Virus record (IMG/VR): IMGVR_UViG_3300042891_000324
Span: 1-20,380 of that record
DNA: 20,380 nt
Reading direction: 5' to 3' (one strand)
DNA from: a virus
Numbering within the stretch: the stretch's first letter is position 1; each line of letters starts with the position of its first letter. Positions 4,858 through 10,814 of the stretch are shown here, piece after piece. The translations under genes were made by a program, and so were the position numbers. The notes below the pieces were generated by a model that saw only the letters and a list, made by a program, of their open reading frames with translations, was not told where the DNA came from and did no database searches.

Positions 4858-4955
4858 GCACATACATACGTACGTACGTCGGTAGGTCTATCTATATACC
4901 TACAGCTGTACCCATCTATATACATACATGTGTGTATACATATATACATGTATAC
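4858..4955. repeat. Alternating pyrimidine-purine tracts in the central spacer
   Basis: Bases 4917-4955 alternate pyrimidine and purine without a break for 39 bases (TATATACATACATGTGTG and so on). Bases 4858-4879 alternate for 22 bases, with CATACATACGTACGTACG. Such tracts are prone to Z-DNA and to easy unwinding, and the included palindromes (for example TATACATGTATA) can extrude as cruciforms. No frame across this region looks like a real protein. Confidence 0.6.
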
Positions 4956-5030
4956 CTACCTACCTATGCACCCCCTCAACAAAAAGCTAAAAAGTTCAAT
5001 GCATTTACCCAAAATCGATACCCCCCACCT

Positions 5031-5160
5031 CGATTTAGATCGGTTTTCGTTTGATGGGTGCTTACGTCAAATGGGTATATTACCCACTACCCCCGAATAT
5101 GCGACCCCCGAAAAAAGATGTTAGAATTTGTTGAAAAGCCCGATTTAGTGTCGGTTTGTG
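5031..5160 (+). repeat. Two direct copies of a CGATTTAG..CGGTTT motif
   Basis: CGATTTAG-AT-CGGTTTTCG (5031-5049) and CGATTTAG-TGT-CGGTTTGTG (5141-5160) are near-identical direct repeats about 110 bases apart. Between them, ACCCCCGAA occurs twice (5089-5097 and 5104-5112). They lie in the gene-free region and look like protein-binding sites. Confidence 0.5.
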
Positions 5161-5254
5161 CTGAGTTGATGTTACATGCAAAACTCCTACAGCCCAGTCG
5201 TAGTAAGGGTTTTAGTGTTTTTAGTGTTAAGATGTTGACTTTTTTACCAATTAT

Positions 5255-5320
5255 AAAAAAAAAAAAATAGTATATATATAGTAGTAGTAGTAGGAAAAAA
5301 TAAAAAAAATATTTTTTTTT
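5255..5320. other. A/T-only stretch with homopolymer and short tandem repeats
   Basis: A run of about 13 A is followed by a TATATATA tract, four to five GTA units, a second A-rich part and a run of about 10 T. This low-melting segment sits immediately left of the phased TCGACA array, the arrangement expected of a DNA-unwinding element beside initiator sites. It contains no protein frame. Confidence 0.55.
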
Positions 5321-5328
5321 GCAGTAAA

Positions 5329-5451
5329 GTCGACATCTCGACACTAAAAATTGTTAACATGCACAGAATCAATAACTTACGTGTTTTTGAGTCGACATTT
5401 TCTCGACACTGGACCGACATTTCTCGACACAAGTCAACATTTTCGTACATT
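5329..5451 (+). repeat. Phased TCGACA repeat array, candidate iterons
   Basis: Seven copies of TCGACA or a one-base variant were read: 5330-5336, 5338-5344, 5392-5398, 5403-5409, 5414-5420 (CCGACAT), 5424-5430 and 5434-5440 (TCAACAT). The last five start at intervals of 11, 11, 10 and 10 bases, so they face the same side of the helix. The trailing base alternates T and C (ACAT / ACAC). The array lies between the A/T-only stretch and the first rightward gene. It fits binding sites for a replication initiator or a regulator. Confidence 0.6.
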
Positions 5452-5493
5452 CAGAGGTCTAAGAGGCGTCAGACGAACTATGTGCTGCGTTGG

Positions 5494-5508
5494 CTTACCG
5501 ATGGTAAG
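5494..5508 (+). promoter_or_regulatory. Short inverted repeat ahead of the first rightward gene
   Basis: CTTACC-GAT-GGTAAG forms a perfect 6-bp inverted repeat 19 bases before the ATG at 5528 and is followed by GTATATAATG. It could be an operator or a hairpin in the leader. No TAnnTTTG element was found directly upstream, so the promoter of this unit is not identified. Confidence 0.35.
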
Positions 5509-5527
5509 AGGTATATAATGATGAACA

Positions 5528-5824
5528 ATGAAGAGTAGGCTTCTTTGCATAGATGATTCCATCAAGGCGGACCAAATAGAGTTCGTGTGCATGGTGTATC
5601 CGCAGTGGGTGAAGAAGGGTGAGGAGTATACTGTTCGGCAGGTATTGGAGAACGATGGGATTGTCACTGGTGTTTTATTGGAGGAGGTTCGTAACGAGGA
5701 GATCTTCCAACAGCTTCTTGGTCGGTATCAGGAGCCAGCGTTTAGGATGAGTAGGTTTGTAGAAATAACTGCGTGCGAGAACTCTGTTTGTAATTCATTT
5801 GAATTTACTAACTTTGTTGAGTAA
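5528..5824 (+). CDS. Small conserved protein with WVKKGEEYTV motif (98 residues)
   Basis: This is the first rightward gene. The protein has LLCIDDS (residues 5-11), YPQWVKKGEEYTV (24-36), then GVLLEEVRNEE and a C-terminal part with FRMSRFVEI. Small proteins with a leading CIDD and a W-x-K-x-G-x-x-Y-T-V core are common in Bacteroidota genomes and phages as uncharacterised one-domain proteins, likely an SH3-like barrel. There is no membrane span. Codon choice differs from the next gene, which is more AT-rich. The next gene starts 20 bases downstream, so the two are probably co-transcribed. Confidence 0.75.
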   Translation: MKSRLLCIDDSIKADQIEFVCMVYPQWVKKGEEYTVRQVLENDGIVTGVLLEEVRNEEIFQQLLGRYQEPAFRMSRFVEITACENSVCNSFEFTNFVE

Positions 5825-5844
5825 TTACTTTTTAAAAACATGTC

Positions 5845-6936
5845 ATGGCATTAATGAGAACAAGCCGTAAGGCAACAAAAGGTCCAGGTGACCCAGTTAA
5901 ACCGACTACTAAGCCTAACGGTAGTAAACCTTCTAGCGATCGTTTCACAACAGGCAAAGGTGGCGTAAATAACACACCAGAAGTAACTGTTACTGGTAAA
6001 AGAAAAGAATTTGTTCCTCCTACAGACGTTGAGGGTCAATGGAAATATTACGGAAAAGATCCAAGACATGAATATGAGCCAGGTCTTGGTAAAAAGACAA
6101 AGCACCAAAAGCTTAGTCCTGATGAATTGAATCGTTTTAATGATGAACAACGTAAAGGAGGTATGAAGCTTCTTGCAAAGGAAGTTCGTTGGGATCCTAC
6201 TGATAAATCAAAAGAATGGGTAGGTGGTAGACCTGGTAAATTCCAAGCTGATTACCTTGATCCAGTTAAAGATAAGGCTGCGTATGATGCAGACTCTCAA
6301 AGGCGTAAGGCTGCATATATAGCTGCTGAAAAAGCTAAGTATACAAAACCTACTACTCCTGCAAAGCCAGTTACAACTCCTTATAAAAAACCTGCTGATG
6401 TATATCAAGAATATTTAAAACCAGGACCACCTAGACCTGTTGAGATGGTTAACAAAGCTATTGAAGCTCCTGCTGGTAAACGTCGACAAATGAAAAAGAA
6501 CCCTAGAGTTAGTGGTCCTATTCAAAAGAATAAACTTACTAAGACTGATTTGAACATCAAGGGTCAGATCGAAGGAGCTAAATTCCGAAGAGAAGAGAAG
6601 TTAGCTGGAGCGTACACTCGTACTAAGGAGGCTATCCAGAAAAAAGGTGATGACGCTTCTTGGAACATGGGTCTTCACCCTAAGAATAAGGCTAAGCAAA
6701 CAATGCTTAAAGATTTCAAAGGTGAACTAAAAACAGCTAAGAAGTCAGCTACAGACAAAGTGGCTAAAAAAGCTGCTGGAAGTGCTATTAAGGATATTCG
6801 TAAGTCACAGAGATTTGAAAAAAGAGAAGTTGCTGGAAGAAATAAGTACTTCACTAAAGAAAAAATGGCTGAACAAGTTGAGAAAAAACCTGGCATGAAA
6901 GGCAGAATGCAAGCTGGAAAGATGCGTTATTCTTGA
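5845..6936 (+). CDS. Large basic, low-complexity protein, possible virion or DNA-binding protein (363 residues)
   Basis: The protein is very rich in Lys, Arg, Pro and Gly and predicted disordered over most of its length. Near the start lies PEVTVTGKRKEF (about residues 45-56); a short VTGKR-type motif like this recurs in Bacteroidota phage proteins. The middle has Pro-rich segments (KPTTPAKPVTTPYKKP) and the end is a Lys/Arg-rich helical part with AKKSATDKVAKKAAG. Lack of hydrophobic core, high charge and position at the head of the structural region suggest an internal virion protein or DNA-compacting protein. No enzyme motif is visible. ATG at 5845 is chosen as the first in frame after the previous stop. 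A strong terminator follows the gene. Confidence 0.75.
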   Translation: MALMRTSRKATKGPGDPVKPTTKPNGSKPSSDRFTTGKGGVNNTPEVTVTGKRKEFVPPTDVEGQWKYYGKDPRHEYEPGLGKKTKHQKLSPDELNRFNDEQRKGGMKLLAKEVRWDPTDKSKEWVGGRPGKFQADYLDPVKDKAAYDADSQRRKAAYIAAEKAKYTKPTTPAKPVTTPYKKPADVYQEYLKPGPPRPVEMVNKAIEAPAGKRRQMKKNPRVSGPIQKNKLTKTDLNIKGQIEGAKFRREEKLAGAYTRTKEAIQKKGDDASWNMGLHPKNKAKQTMLKDFKGELKTAKKSATDKVAKKAAGSAIKDIRKSQRFEKREVAGRNKYFTKEKMAEQVEKKPGMKGRMQAGKMRYS

Positions 6937-6956
6937 TAAATATATTTTTTTTTTGA

Positions 6957-6994
6957 AAAATACCTGCCAAAAAATTTGGTGGGTATTTTTTTTT
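6957..6994 (+). terminator. Strong intrinsic terminator
   Basis: AAAATACCTGCCAAA (6957-6971) pairs over 15 positions with TTTGGTGGGTATTTT (6975-6989), with two G-U pairs and a 3-base loop, followed by a T run. It ends the 5528-6936 unit. The downstream arm contains TTTG at 6975-6978, which also serves as the -33 box of the next promoter. Confidence 0.8.
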
Positions 6995-7005
6995 GACTAC
7001 ATTTG
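6975..7005 (+). promoter_or_regulatory. Promoter of the secreted-protein gene, -33 box inside the terminator
   Basis: TTTG (6975-6978), 19 bases, then TACATTTG (6998-7005) is a full -33/-7 match for the Bacteroidota primary sigma factor. The start codon of the next gene is 27 bases downstream. Terminator and promoter share sequence, so one unit ends and the next begins within about 50 bases. Confidence 0.7.
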
Positions 7006-7032
7006 AAATAGAAACTCAATTAAATAACAACT

Positions 7033-7392
7033 ATGAAGAAAGCAATCTTAGCGGCAGTTATGGTATCGGTTAGTATCATCGCCACAGCACAAACATTTGA
7101 ATCACCAATTCTTTACAAGAACATCGATGAAAGTAATCCGCATGAATGGGTTATGCTTGAAACCGATACAAACTTAATGTTAATATATGGAGATAAAGGT
7201 TTTATAGATGATGTATCAAGCGAATGGTTTGTAGAAAATGGTTTAGATATAACAAAACCAGATGAAGTAAAATCTACAAGAAAACATGACATTGATGTAT
7301 GGTATACTGTGAATAAATTCAATGAGCCTTTAAAGGTTGCTATTTACGAAGACAAAACAACAAAGACTTTTATAATAGGCATTCTAGAATAA
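7033..7392 (+). CDS. Small exported protein (119 residues)
   Basis: Residues 1-20 are a clear Sec signal peptide (MKKAILAAVMVSVSIIATAQ) with a likely cut after ATA-Q or AQ. The mature part is acidic with a mixed alpha/beta pattern and no Cys, and ends TKTFIIGILE. An exported phage protein could modify the host envelope, for example in superinfection exclusion, or be carried as cargo. I recognise no family. It is bracketed by its own promoter and by the terminator of the downstream repeat cassette, so it is a single-gene unit, often a sign of a horizontally gained gene. A fragment resembling its N-terminal mature part (LYKNIDES) occurs at 8164-8217. Confidence 0.75.
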   Translation: MKKAILAAVMVSVSIIATAQTFESPILYKNIDESNPHEWVMLETDTNLMLIYGDKGFIDDVSSEWFVENGLDITKPDEVKSTRKHDIDVWYTVNKFNEPLKVAIYEDKTTKTFIIGILE

Positions 7393-7414
7393 ACCACCAC
7401 TCTACATAACGAAG

Positions 7415-7442
7415 ACGCACACTTAACGGTGTGCGTTTTTTT
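7415..7442 (+). terminator. Intrinsic terminator of repeat copy 1
   Basis: ACGCACAC (7415-7422) and GTGTGCGT (7429-7436) form a perfect 8-bp stem around TTAACG, followed by seven T. It ends the exported-protein unit. Confidence 0.8.
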
Positions 7443-7445
7443 ATT

Positions 7446-7453
7446 TATCTTTG
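7446..7453 (+). promoter_or_regulatory. Promoter -7 element of repeat copy 1
   Basis: TATCTTTG matches TAnnTTTG. The expected -33 position falls in the terminator loop (TTAAC), a weak match. Transcription would start in the following A-rich run, leaving a leader of roughly 10-20 bases before the ATG at 7472. Confidence 0.6.
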
Positions 7454-7471
7454 TCAAAAAAAAAGGAAATT

Positions 7472-8161
7472 ATGCCAACAGTACCAAGTGGAACCAAGTT
7501 TATAGGCATCTCATCTAATGTAGACACATTGGAGCGGAAGTCATCTTTAGCGAACAGCCCATCACAGATTTATACGATTGATGATATAGTATCTTCTGTA
7601 CCTGCTCAAGAATCAGTATCGGGTATTCATGCATTGATTAAGCCAATTTCAGGAATGTTGATTACTCCAGCTGTAGCAGGTGGAGGACAGACTACTGTTA
7701 ACTATCCAGCAGCTGACACTATAGTTGCATACCCGTTTATACCTAATAATACTTTTAGTGTTACAGAGTTAAATGTAGAGGTAACTACAGCAGCTTCAGG
7801 CAACAACATAAGAGTTATGATATACTCTCATGGTGAATCAACTGCTCTTCCAGATCAGAAGTTATTTGAATCTGACAATGTATCAACAACATCAACAGGA
7901 GTTAAGGTTATACCATGTAGTTTTGAGTTTGTAGCTGGAGAGACGTATTGGTTTGCATCGCATGGTGGGTCATTGGGTATTGGCATGAGGGCGTTAGATT
8001 CACCTCAGTTGTTTAGTATAGGTATCAATCCAGCTGACGGTAATATTATCAATATAATACTTAAGACAGGTGTTCCAGTTGGTTCAGCACCACAGACATT
8101 TGGCACATCTGTATCACCATCGTTTGGTAAGGCGTGGAGAGTTATTTTAAAAGCTGAGTAA
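7472..8161 (+). CDS. Virion appendage or receptor-binding protein (229 residues)
   Basis: The start is set at ATG 7472. An upstream in-frame TTG at 7451 lies inside the promoter element and is rejected. The N-terminus PTVPSGTKFIGISSNVDTLE, then KSSLANSPSQIYTIDDI, is a conserved opening that I associate with tail-fibre and appendage proteins of Bacteroidota phages, probably for docking to the virion. After a linker ending at about residue 65, a beta-rich C-terminal domain follows (for example IRVMIYSHGES, FEFVAGETYWFASHGG), resembling a jelly-roll carbohydrate-binding module. It most likely binds the host surface. It has its own promoter within the repeat cassette. Confidence 0.7.
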   Translation: MPTVPSGTKFIGISSNVDTLERKSSLANSPSQIYTIDDIVSSVPAQESVSGIHALIKPISGMLITPAVAGGGQTTVNYPAADTIVAYPFIPNNTFSVTELNVEVTTAASGNNIRVMIYSHGESTALPDQKLFESDNVSTTSTGVKVIPCSFEFVAGETYWFASHGGSLGIGMRALDSPQLFSIGINPADGNIINIILKTGVPVGSAPQTFGTSVSPSFGKAWRVILKAE

Positions 8162-8163
8162 GA

Positions 8164-8217
8164 ATGATGTTCTACAAGAACACTGATAGAAGCATGATTA
8201 TGTGCAGGGTATTATAA
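8164..8217 (+). pseudogene. Probable remnant of a duplicated exported-protein gene
   Basis: A 17-codon frame reads MMFYKNTDRSMIMCRVL. FYKNTDRS resembles LYKNIDES of the exported protein at 7033, and the DNA also matches (TTCTACAAGAACACTGATAGAAG against CTTTACAAGAACATCGATGAAAG, in part). It stops just before copy 2 of the terminator-promoter cassette, exactly as the full gene stops before copy 1. The simplest reading is a past duplication of gene plus cassette, with most of the second gene since deleted. Confidence 0.5.
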
Positions 8218-8241
8218 CAACCACCACTCTACATAACGAAG

Positions 8242-8270
8242 ACGCACACTTAACGGTGTTCGTTTTTTTT
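8242..8270 (+). terminator. Intrinsic terminator of repeat copy 2 (one mismatch)
   Basis: ACGCACAC (8242-8249) and GTGTTCGT (8256-8263) pair except for one position, followed by a T run of eight including the arm end. It ends the 7472-8161 unit, perhaps incompletely. Confidence 0.65.
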
Positions 8271-8273
8271 GTT

Positions 8274-8281
8274 TATCTTTG
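8274..8281 (+). promoter_or_regulatory. Promoter -7 element of repeat copy 2
   Basis: TATCTTTG, identical to copy 1, lies 12 bases before the ATG at 8294. Initiation about 5-7 bases downstream would give an almost leaderless message that begins in the A run. Confidence 0.6.
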
Positions 8282-8293
8282 TCAAAAAAAAGA

Positions 8294-8917
8294 ATGATAA
8301 GTCCATTTGGTATAAAGATAGGAGGTAGCTCTTCCCCTGCACCAGCAGCACCAGTAGGAGCAACATTGATGAAGACAGGGCAAACCACTTCATACCGTAC
8401 AGGCGATGACGGTGATTTAGAAGCTGGTAGAGCAACTTCATTTACTGTACTTGCAAGTAATAATCCATTCGGTAATACTAATAGATTTACGGACACTTTA
8501 GGGGGTACGGCTTATGCTAATAATATTGTACTTGACTGGAGTACGTATAATGGTACTACGGTTTTAGGATGGTATAGATTAGCCATGCCAACTGTTGGAA
8601 CTTACACATGGAATCAAGCTATTGATGATGCTTTAGCTTTTTCAATAGGTACATTCACTACAGGATGGAAATTAGCTAATACTGTGGAGTATTCAAGTTT
8701 ATTCAATTGGGCTAATACTCCTGCTAATAAATTGAACTACGCACCATTTAATTTAATTGGTGATTTTTGGAGTAGTACAACAGATGCTAACTTGACAACC
8801 AGTGCATTCTATGTTATAAACTCAGTACAGTTATACATCTATACTGTAGGTAAATTATCTGGTATTAAATCTGTATTCAATAGAACATTCACAGTAACAG
8901 GAACAACTTTAACATAA
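8294..8917 (+). CDS. DUF1566 (Lcl C-terminal)-like receptor-binding protein (207 residues)
   Basis: ATG 8294 is chosen; an in-frame TTG at 8279 lies within the promoter. After a short Pro/Ala linker the protein follows the layout of the DUF1566/Lcl_C domain: LMKTGQTTSYRTGDDGDLEAGR (about 25-46, split here as LMKTGQTTSYRTGDDG then DLEAGR), FTDTLGGTAY (65-74), LDWSTYNG (80-87), WNQAIDDALAF (106-116), GWKLANTVEYSSLFNW (124-139), DFWSSTT (157-163). This domain has a C-type-lectin-like architecture and appears in phage adhesins and in targets of diversity-generating retroelements. No reverse transcriptase or template repeat is visible here. The likely role is host attachment. The next gene starts 6 bases after the stop. 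Confidence 0.75.
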   Translation: MISPFGIKIGGSSSPAPAAPVGATLMKTGQTTSYRTGDDGDLEAGRATSFTVLASNNPFGNTNRFTDTLGGTAYANNIVLDWSTYNGTTVLGWYRLAMPTVGTYTWNQAIDDALAFSIGTFTTGWKLANTVEYSSLFNWANTPANKLNYAPFNLIGDFWSSTTDANLTTSAFYVINSVQLYIYTVGKLSGIKSVFNRTFTVTGTTLT

Positions 8918-8923
8918 AAAAAT

Positions 8924-9163
8924 ATGGCAACTTACAAATTTGAACAGTTTAACGTAGAAATTACTAACCCAACAGTAAAGGTTGTAAACGTAGCAGATGC
9001 AATTAATGAGAAAACGTGTAGCGTTGACGTAGTTCTAACTACCGACACAGCGACATTTGGTGTTAACTTGCAAGGGTTTACATACACGGAAACTTGGACA
9101 GATGAGGAGGTAATCCTTTGGGTTAATGACGTAGAACTGCCGAAATACGAAGTTCCTGCATAA
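8924..9163 (+). CDS. Small virion-associated protein, unknown function (79 residues)
   Basis: MATYKFEQFNVEITNPTVKV is followed by VADAINEKTCSVDVVLTTDT and then FGVNLQGFTYTETWTDEEVI, a fully beta-type pattern. The size and the form ATFGVNLxGFTYxxTW resemble small conserved proteins that accompany fibre genes in Bacteroidota phages. It could be a capping or trimerisation partner of the DUF1566-like protein, with which it is co-transcribed (6-base gap). There is no signal peptide or membrane span. Codon use is less AT-biased than in the preceding gene. Confidence 0.7.
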   Translation: MATYKFEQFNVEITNPTVKVVNVADAINEKTCSVDVVLTTDTATFGVNLQGFTYTETWTDEEVILWVNDVELPKYEVPA

Positions 9164-9190
9164 ATTCTTTCATTTATATCTTTTTTACCG

Positions 9191-9217
9191 TATATTTGAC
9201 AAAATTTAATCAAATAT
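9191..9217 (+). promoter_or_regulatory. groEL-groES promoter within an inverted repeat
   Basis: TATATTTG (9191-9198) matches TAnnTTTG; TTTC at 9168-9171 is a near match for the -33 box with 19 bases between. ATATTTGA (9192-9199) and TCAAATAT (9210-9217) form a perfect 8-bp inverted repeat that overlaps both the -7 box and the ATG at 9216. A repressor bound here would block both promoter and start. No CIRCE-type element was found. Confidence 0.6.
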
Positions 9218-10814
9218 GGTAGTAAAACAGATATTTTTAGATGAAAATGGACGTAAGAAACTGAAAAACGGCATCGACAAGATATCAGCAGCAGTTTCAT
9301 CCACTTTAGGCCCATCAGGGCAGACGGTCTTAATAGAGTCCGAGCACCACATAGGAGGTGTTACCGTTACGAAGGACGGTGTGACCGTCGCACGATCAAT
9401 CAATTTGTACGATCCAGTGGAGAACTTAGCTGTTCAGCTGGTAAGGGAGGCAGCATCGAAGACAGCGTCGTCGGCAGGTGATGGCACTACGACTAGTATT
9501 GTGCTTACCAAGGCTATTATCGATGCGTTCGAGGACTACTTTGATGTAGAAAAGCACAGCAAGACTGAGGTATTGAGACAGATACAGTCTATTGCAGACG
9601 ATGTAGTGAAGGAGCTTGGACGTATGTCTAAGAAGGTAAGTGGTAAGAGACTGCTTGATGTAGCTACGATTTCTGCGAACAACGATCCAATTGTAGGTAA
9701 GTTGATCGCTGATGTGTACTCGCAGGTTAGTCATGTTATTGTAGAGAACTCTAAGACAACGAAGACATACTCTGAGGTTATCAAGGGTATCCGTGTTGCC
9801 AGGGGGTGGACATCTAAGTACTACGTGAACGATCACAAGAAGATGGAGTGCGTGATGGAGGATGCGTATGTGTTACTTACGGATCATGAGATTAATAATC
9901 TATCTAACATAGAGAACGTACTGGCTCATGTGTTGAAGGAAGGTAAGCCATTGCTTATTGTAGGTCAGTTGTCAGCTCAGGTTGCAGCTACACTTAACAT
10001 GAACGTTGTTCAGGGCAAAATCAAGGTGTGTAACATTATTCCACCAAACTTCGGGTATCGTAAGGACGAGATGATGACTGATATATCACGATCTCTTGGT
10101 GCTCACTACTACTCAGAGTCTACTGGTGACAACTTAGCGTTGTGTACAGTTTCAGGATTGGGTCGAGCGAAGAAGATCATCGTAGGTCAGGACAGCACTG
10201 TTATCGTAAGACCTGACGGCACTGATGAAGATCTAGATGCGTATGTGAAGGAGCTTAAGCTTAGTAAGTGGGAGATTACTTCTGAGGAAGAGATCAAGTT
10301 CATGGACGAGCGTATTGCGTCAATCTCAGGAGGTGTAGGAATGATCTACGTCGGAGCGAGTTCAGATATCGAGCAGAAGGAGTTGAGGGACCGTGTTGAC
10401 GATGCAGTGCTTGCGGTGAAGGCAGCGATTGAGGATGGTGTACTTCCAGGTGGAGGCGTAGGGCTAGTGAACGCAGTTGCGTTTGTAGCATCTAAGGCGA
10501 TGTTGAATGGAGCTCCGTCTGTTGCTATGGATATTATGTCACAGGCATGCGAGCAGCCGTTCCATAAGATCTGTGAGAACGCAGGTGTTGATGGCAACGA
10601 GGTTCTTGACTACGAGAAGTTCTTTGACGATGGTAGTGTAGGTGTTGGGTATAATGTGAAGGAGAAGAAGACAGGCGATATGGTGAAGATGGGTATTATA
10701 GATCCAGCGAAGGTGACGAAGAACGCACTTAAGAACGCTGTATCTGTTGCTACTACGATCCTTAGTACGAATGCGATAATCACAAATGTAAGAGAGAATG
10801 AAAGCGTTAAATAG
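9216..10814 (+). CDS. groEL: Phage-encoded chaperonin GroEL (Hsp60)
   Basis: A full-length group I chaperonin of 532 residues (bacterial GroEL is about 540-548). The equatorial ATP site is intact: LGPSGQ (31-36), TKDGVTVA (52-59), GDGTTT (88-93), GGG in LPGGGVG (410-416), and MGIIDP with the nucleotide-contact Asp at about 496. The catalytic Asp equivalent to E. coli D398 is D396 in RVDDAVLAVKAAIEDG. The apical domain (about 190-375) is present but diverged, with GWTSKYYVN (197-205) in the substrate-binding helix region. The Gly-Gly-Met tail is missing; the protein ends NVRENESVK. It would fold phage proteins, perhaps the capsid or fibres, in the host cytoplasm. groES overlaps its last 17 bases. 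Confidence 0.95.
   Translation: MVVKQIFLDENGRKKLKNGIDKISAAVSSTLGPSGQTVLIESEHHIGGVTVTKDGVTVARSINLYDPVENLAVQLVREAASKTASSAGDGTTTSIVLTKAIIDAFEDYFDVEKHSKTEVLRQIQSIADDVVKELGRMSKKVSGKRLLDVATISANNDPIVGKLIADVYSQVSHVIVENSKTTKTYSEVIKGIRVARGWTSKYYVNDHKKMECVMEDAYVLLTDHEINNLSNIENVLAHVLKEGKPLLIVGQLSAQVAATLNMNVVQGKIKVCNIIPPNFGYRKDEMMTDISRSLGAHYYSESTGDNLALCTVSGLGRAKKIIVGQDSTVIVRPDGTDEDLDAYVKELKLSKWEITSEEEIKFMDERIASISGGVGMIYVGASSDIEQKELRDRVDDAVLAVKAAIEDGVLPGGGVGLVNAVAFVASKAMLNGAPSVAMDIMSQACEQPFHKICENAGVDGNEVLDYEKFFDDGSVGVGYNVKEKKTGDMVKMGIIDPAKVTKNALKNAVSVATTILSTNAIITNVRENESVK

Larger units (their letters stand above)
7392..7462 (+). repeat. Terminator-promoter cassette, copy 1 of 2
   Basis: About 70 bases starting AACCACCACTCTACATAACG are nearly identical to 8219-8290. 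The cassette contains an intrinsic terminator and then the promoter element TATCTTTG. Between copies I count three differences: one stem base, one base in the T tract length, and one A/G change. Each copy stands directly before an appendage-type gene. Confidence 0.85.
8219..8290 (+). repeat. Terminator-promoter cassette, copy 2 of 2
   Basis: This is the near-exact repeat of 7392-7462, 827 bases downstream. The stem base change (GTGTTCG instead of GTGTGCG) breaks one pair of the terminator hairpin, so this copy may leak more. The promoter element is unchanged. Confidence 0.85.

Noticed and set aside
4764-5270. Several plus-strand frames in the central spacer
   Set aside because: They translate simple repeats (Tyr/Ile/Thr runs from TACA units) and overlap each other; they have no coding character.
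5255-5320. Short tandem GTA and TA repeats considered as a CRISPR or mobile-element end
   Set aside because: There are no spacers, no repeated units of CRISPR length and no transposase or terminal inverted repeats nearby.
7451-7471. TTG start giving MSKKKEI ahead of the appendage gene
   Set aside because: The TTG is part of the TATCTTTG promoter element and would lie at or before the transcription start; ATG 7472 begins the conserved PTVPSG opening.
8279-8293. TTG start giving MSKKR ahead of the DUF1566-like gene
   Set aside because: It is the same promoter element in repeat copy 2; ATG 8294 is used.
8294-8917. Possible diversity-generating retroelement target
   Set aside because: The DUF1566-like domain is compatible, but no reverse transcriptase, template repeat or matching variable repeat was seen in the window.
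9426-9836. 136-codon minus-strand frame within groEL
   Set aside because: It is a shadow of the strongly supported groEL frame with no promoter or sensible protein composition.
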